A model generated the notes under the pieces. It was given only the letters and a program-made list of their open reading frames with translations. It was not told the DNA's origin and ran no database searches. A stretch of 64,000 bases of DNA from Skeletonema tropicum (Eukaryota > Bacillariophyta > Thalassiosirophyceae > Thalassiosirales > Thalassiosiraceae), in the NCBI GenBank assembly GCA_037178625.1, contig CM074129.1, positions 1,798,001 through 1,862,000 of the forward strand. Direction: 5' to 3'. This document shows positions 63,147 through 64,000 of the stretch, in pieces (position 1 is the first letter of the stretch; every line of letters begins with the position of its first letter). Both the position numbers and the translations under genes were made by a program.

Positions 63147-63499
63147 TGACGATAGCCCACCTTCTGATCACACTCTCATTATCGAGGCATCCGTATCTAT
63201 GTCCAAAACGACTGAGAATGAAAGCAACAAAAGCAAGAAGAGGAAACAAAGGCAGCGTGGAAAAGTTTCAGCGGTTTTCCATGACACTGTCATCACGCAG
63301 AGACGACGACATTAAGTGGACCGAGTTTGCAGCAAATGGAGCCAAAATGGAGCCCGCCCTACGCATCTACCCCGGATCCCAGCATATGTGCATATTTTTG
63401 TGCGAGAAAGTACCGATTCTTTTAGCCTCTTTTTTAGGGCCTTTTAGAGCGGCGTAGAAGCACCAAAGAAACCCTTATTGTGACTGCGCTTATTTACTC

Positions 63500-63788
63500 C
63501 TAATCTTGAAGTATGCACATTACATAGGAACTACATAAAATAATAGTAGGTATGTACTCATATGAAAGGAGAGGAAGCAAGAGAGCGAAGAGAGTGAGGG
63601 GGTCATGTGTATTGCTAAATTAGACTTGTATGACACTGGGAGAGAGTCATGTGTTTCGCAGCCACCCTGCTAGCTCGCTAACCCATTTCTCGTTCCGCAT
63701 TCGCTGCAGCAATCTGCGTTGCAACTTTTTGCTACTTACATGGCATTCTAAACGCTTATCGTATACCTAAACACAAACTGCCGTCATC
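63500..63788. other. Upstream region of the last gene
   Basis: Under 300 bp of unique sequence. No motif supported. Confidence 0.4.
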
Positions 63789-64000
63789 ATGAACATTCTA
63801 AGATCAAGACAAAGCAAGGAAGCTAAGGCATCCGGAGTCAAATTTGCAGATGCCGGTAATGTGAAGAAGTCGAAGAGCGGTAACCGCCGCAACAAGAAGG
63901 CAACTTCATGTGACAAAGAGAACGGTCTGGGAGCAGTGCCCTTGGCAAAGGGGAGATCTGATATTTACACAAAACTTCGTAAGCAGATTGAACTTCTCGA
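63789..64000 (+). CDS. Start of an uncharacterised basic coiled-coil protein (runs off window)
   Basis: ATG at 63789 opens a frame of 70 codons to the window edge. The protein begins MNILRSRQSKEAKASGVKF, has a Lys/Arg/Asn-rich patch (KKSKSGNRRNKKATS) that could be a nuclear localisation signal, and ends entering a likely helix (SDIYTKLRKQIELL). Codon use and length without a stop support a real gene. The function cannot be told from this part. Confidence 0.6.
   Translation, partial: MNILRSRQSKEAKASGVKFADAGNVKKSKSGNRRNKKATSCDKENGLGAVPLAKGRSDIYTKLRKQIELL

Larger units (their letters stand above)
61806..63488. mobile_element. Pack-MULE-like element carrying helicase and MYND-Sel1 gene fragments
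   Basis: Bounded by 11 bp direct repeats CTTATTTACTC (61795-61805 and 63489-63499). The arms 61806-62223 and 63138-63488 are inverse complements over ~350 bp; the left is longer because of a retrotransposon stub. The outer ~110 bp are element-specific. The inner part of each arm copies the helicase remnant (50187-50560). The centre (62343-63137) copies the MYND-Sel1 gene 52073-52864. Long inverted repeats and a 9-11 bp duplication fit Mutator-like elements, which are known to capture gene fragments. Confidence 0.82.

Noticed and set aside
1..64000. tRNA, rRNA or snRNA genes
   Set aside because: I looked for cloverleaf-like and conserved box sequences by eye and found none that I could defend. 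A covariance-model scan would be decisive.

Overview
The window looks like nuclear DNA of a diatom, possibly a thalassiosiroid. The evidence is the gene content: a MYND/RING-like/Sel1 protein, a secreted M11 (gametolysin-type) metalloprotease with APT-rich repeats, a secreted PS-repeat protein, a cyclophilin-like membrane protein, short GT-AG introns, and a very high load of nested transposons. The species cannot be read from the sequence. No bacterial operon, CRISPR array, rRNA or convincing tRNA was seen.

Layout. 1-735 is the 5' part of a secreted PS-repeat protein gene (minus). 1568-5162 is a DNA transposon with ~290 bp inverted repeats that carries a DDE-type transposase fragment and, convergently, a FEN1/XPG-family nuclease. 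A Mutator-type MITE sits in its outer right end (5172-5782). 5793-8250 is a gene-free patchwork of inverted repeats. 8649-17320 is a decayed non-LTR retrotransposon copy (RNase H region) split in frame by a 6.6 kb element (9738-16372). That element has perfect 73 bp inverted repeats, an array of GCGTATTCGAATACGC palindromes, a probable 2OG-Fe(II) dioxygenase and three uncharacterised proteins, but no recognisable transposase.

17.5-26.4 kb is the main host-gene island: an LRR + 2OG-dioxygenase fusion (minus), the three-exon M11 protease (plus), a three-exon macro-domain protein (plus) and a two-exon CaMK-like kinase with an N-terminal MGG myristoylation-type start (minus). 26.4-38.9 kb is gene-poor: degenerate coding remnants, a ~110 bp minisatellite cut by a 5.2 kb non-LTR retrotransposon (32547-37786, 16 bp target duplication, open RT-RNase H frame), and a ~165 bp tandem array. 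39-41 kb holds two small MITEs and the cyclophilin-like gene.

41152-47661 is a second non-LTR copy (19 bp target duplication) encoding RNase H, a zinc knuckle and a C-terminal Ulp1/C48 protease. It is itself split by a 2.0 kb TIR element (44017-46037, 7 bp target duplication). 48.2-53.2 kb has a GNAT acetyltransferase gene, a Helitron/Pif1-type helicase remnant and an intact MYND-Sel1 gene. 53.2-61.8 kb is repeats, including a TRIM-like direct-repeat unit and a Stowaway-like MITE. 61806-63488 is a Pack-MULE-like element (11 bp target duplication, ~350 bp inverted arms). It carries copied pieces of the local helicase remnant and of the MYND-Sel1 gene, joined at a 10 bp microhomology. A new gene starts at 63789 and runs off the end.

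The host genes do not form a pathway. The mobile elements tell the more connected story: at least three nested insertions can be reconstructed to the base from target duplications and restored reading frames. All functional calls are from reading motifs; no database search was possible.
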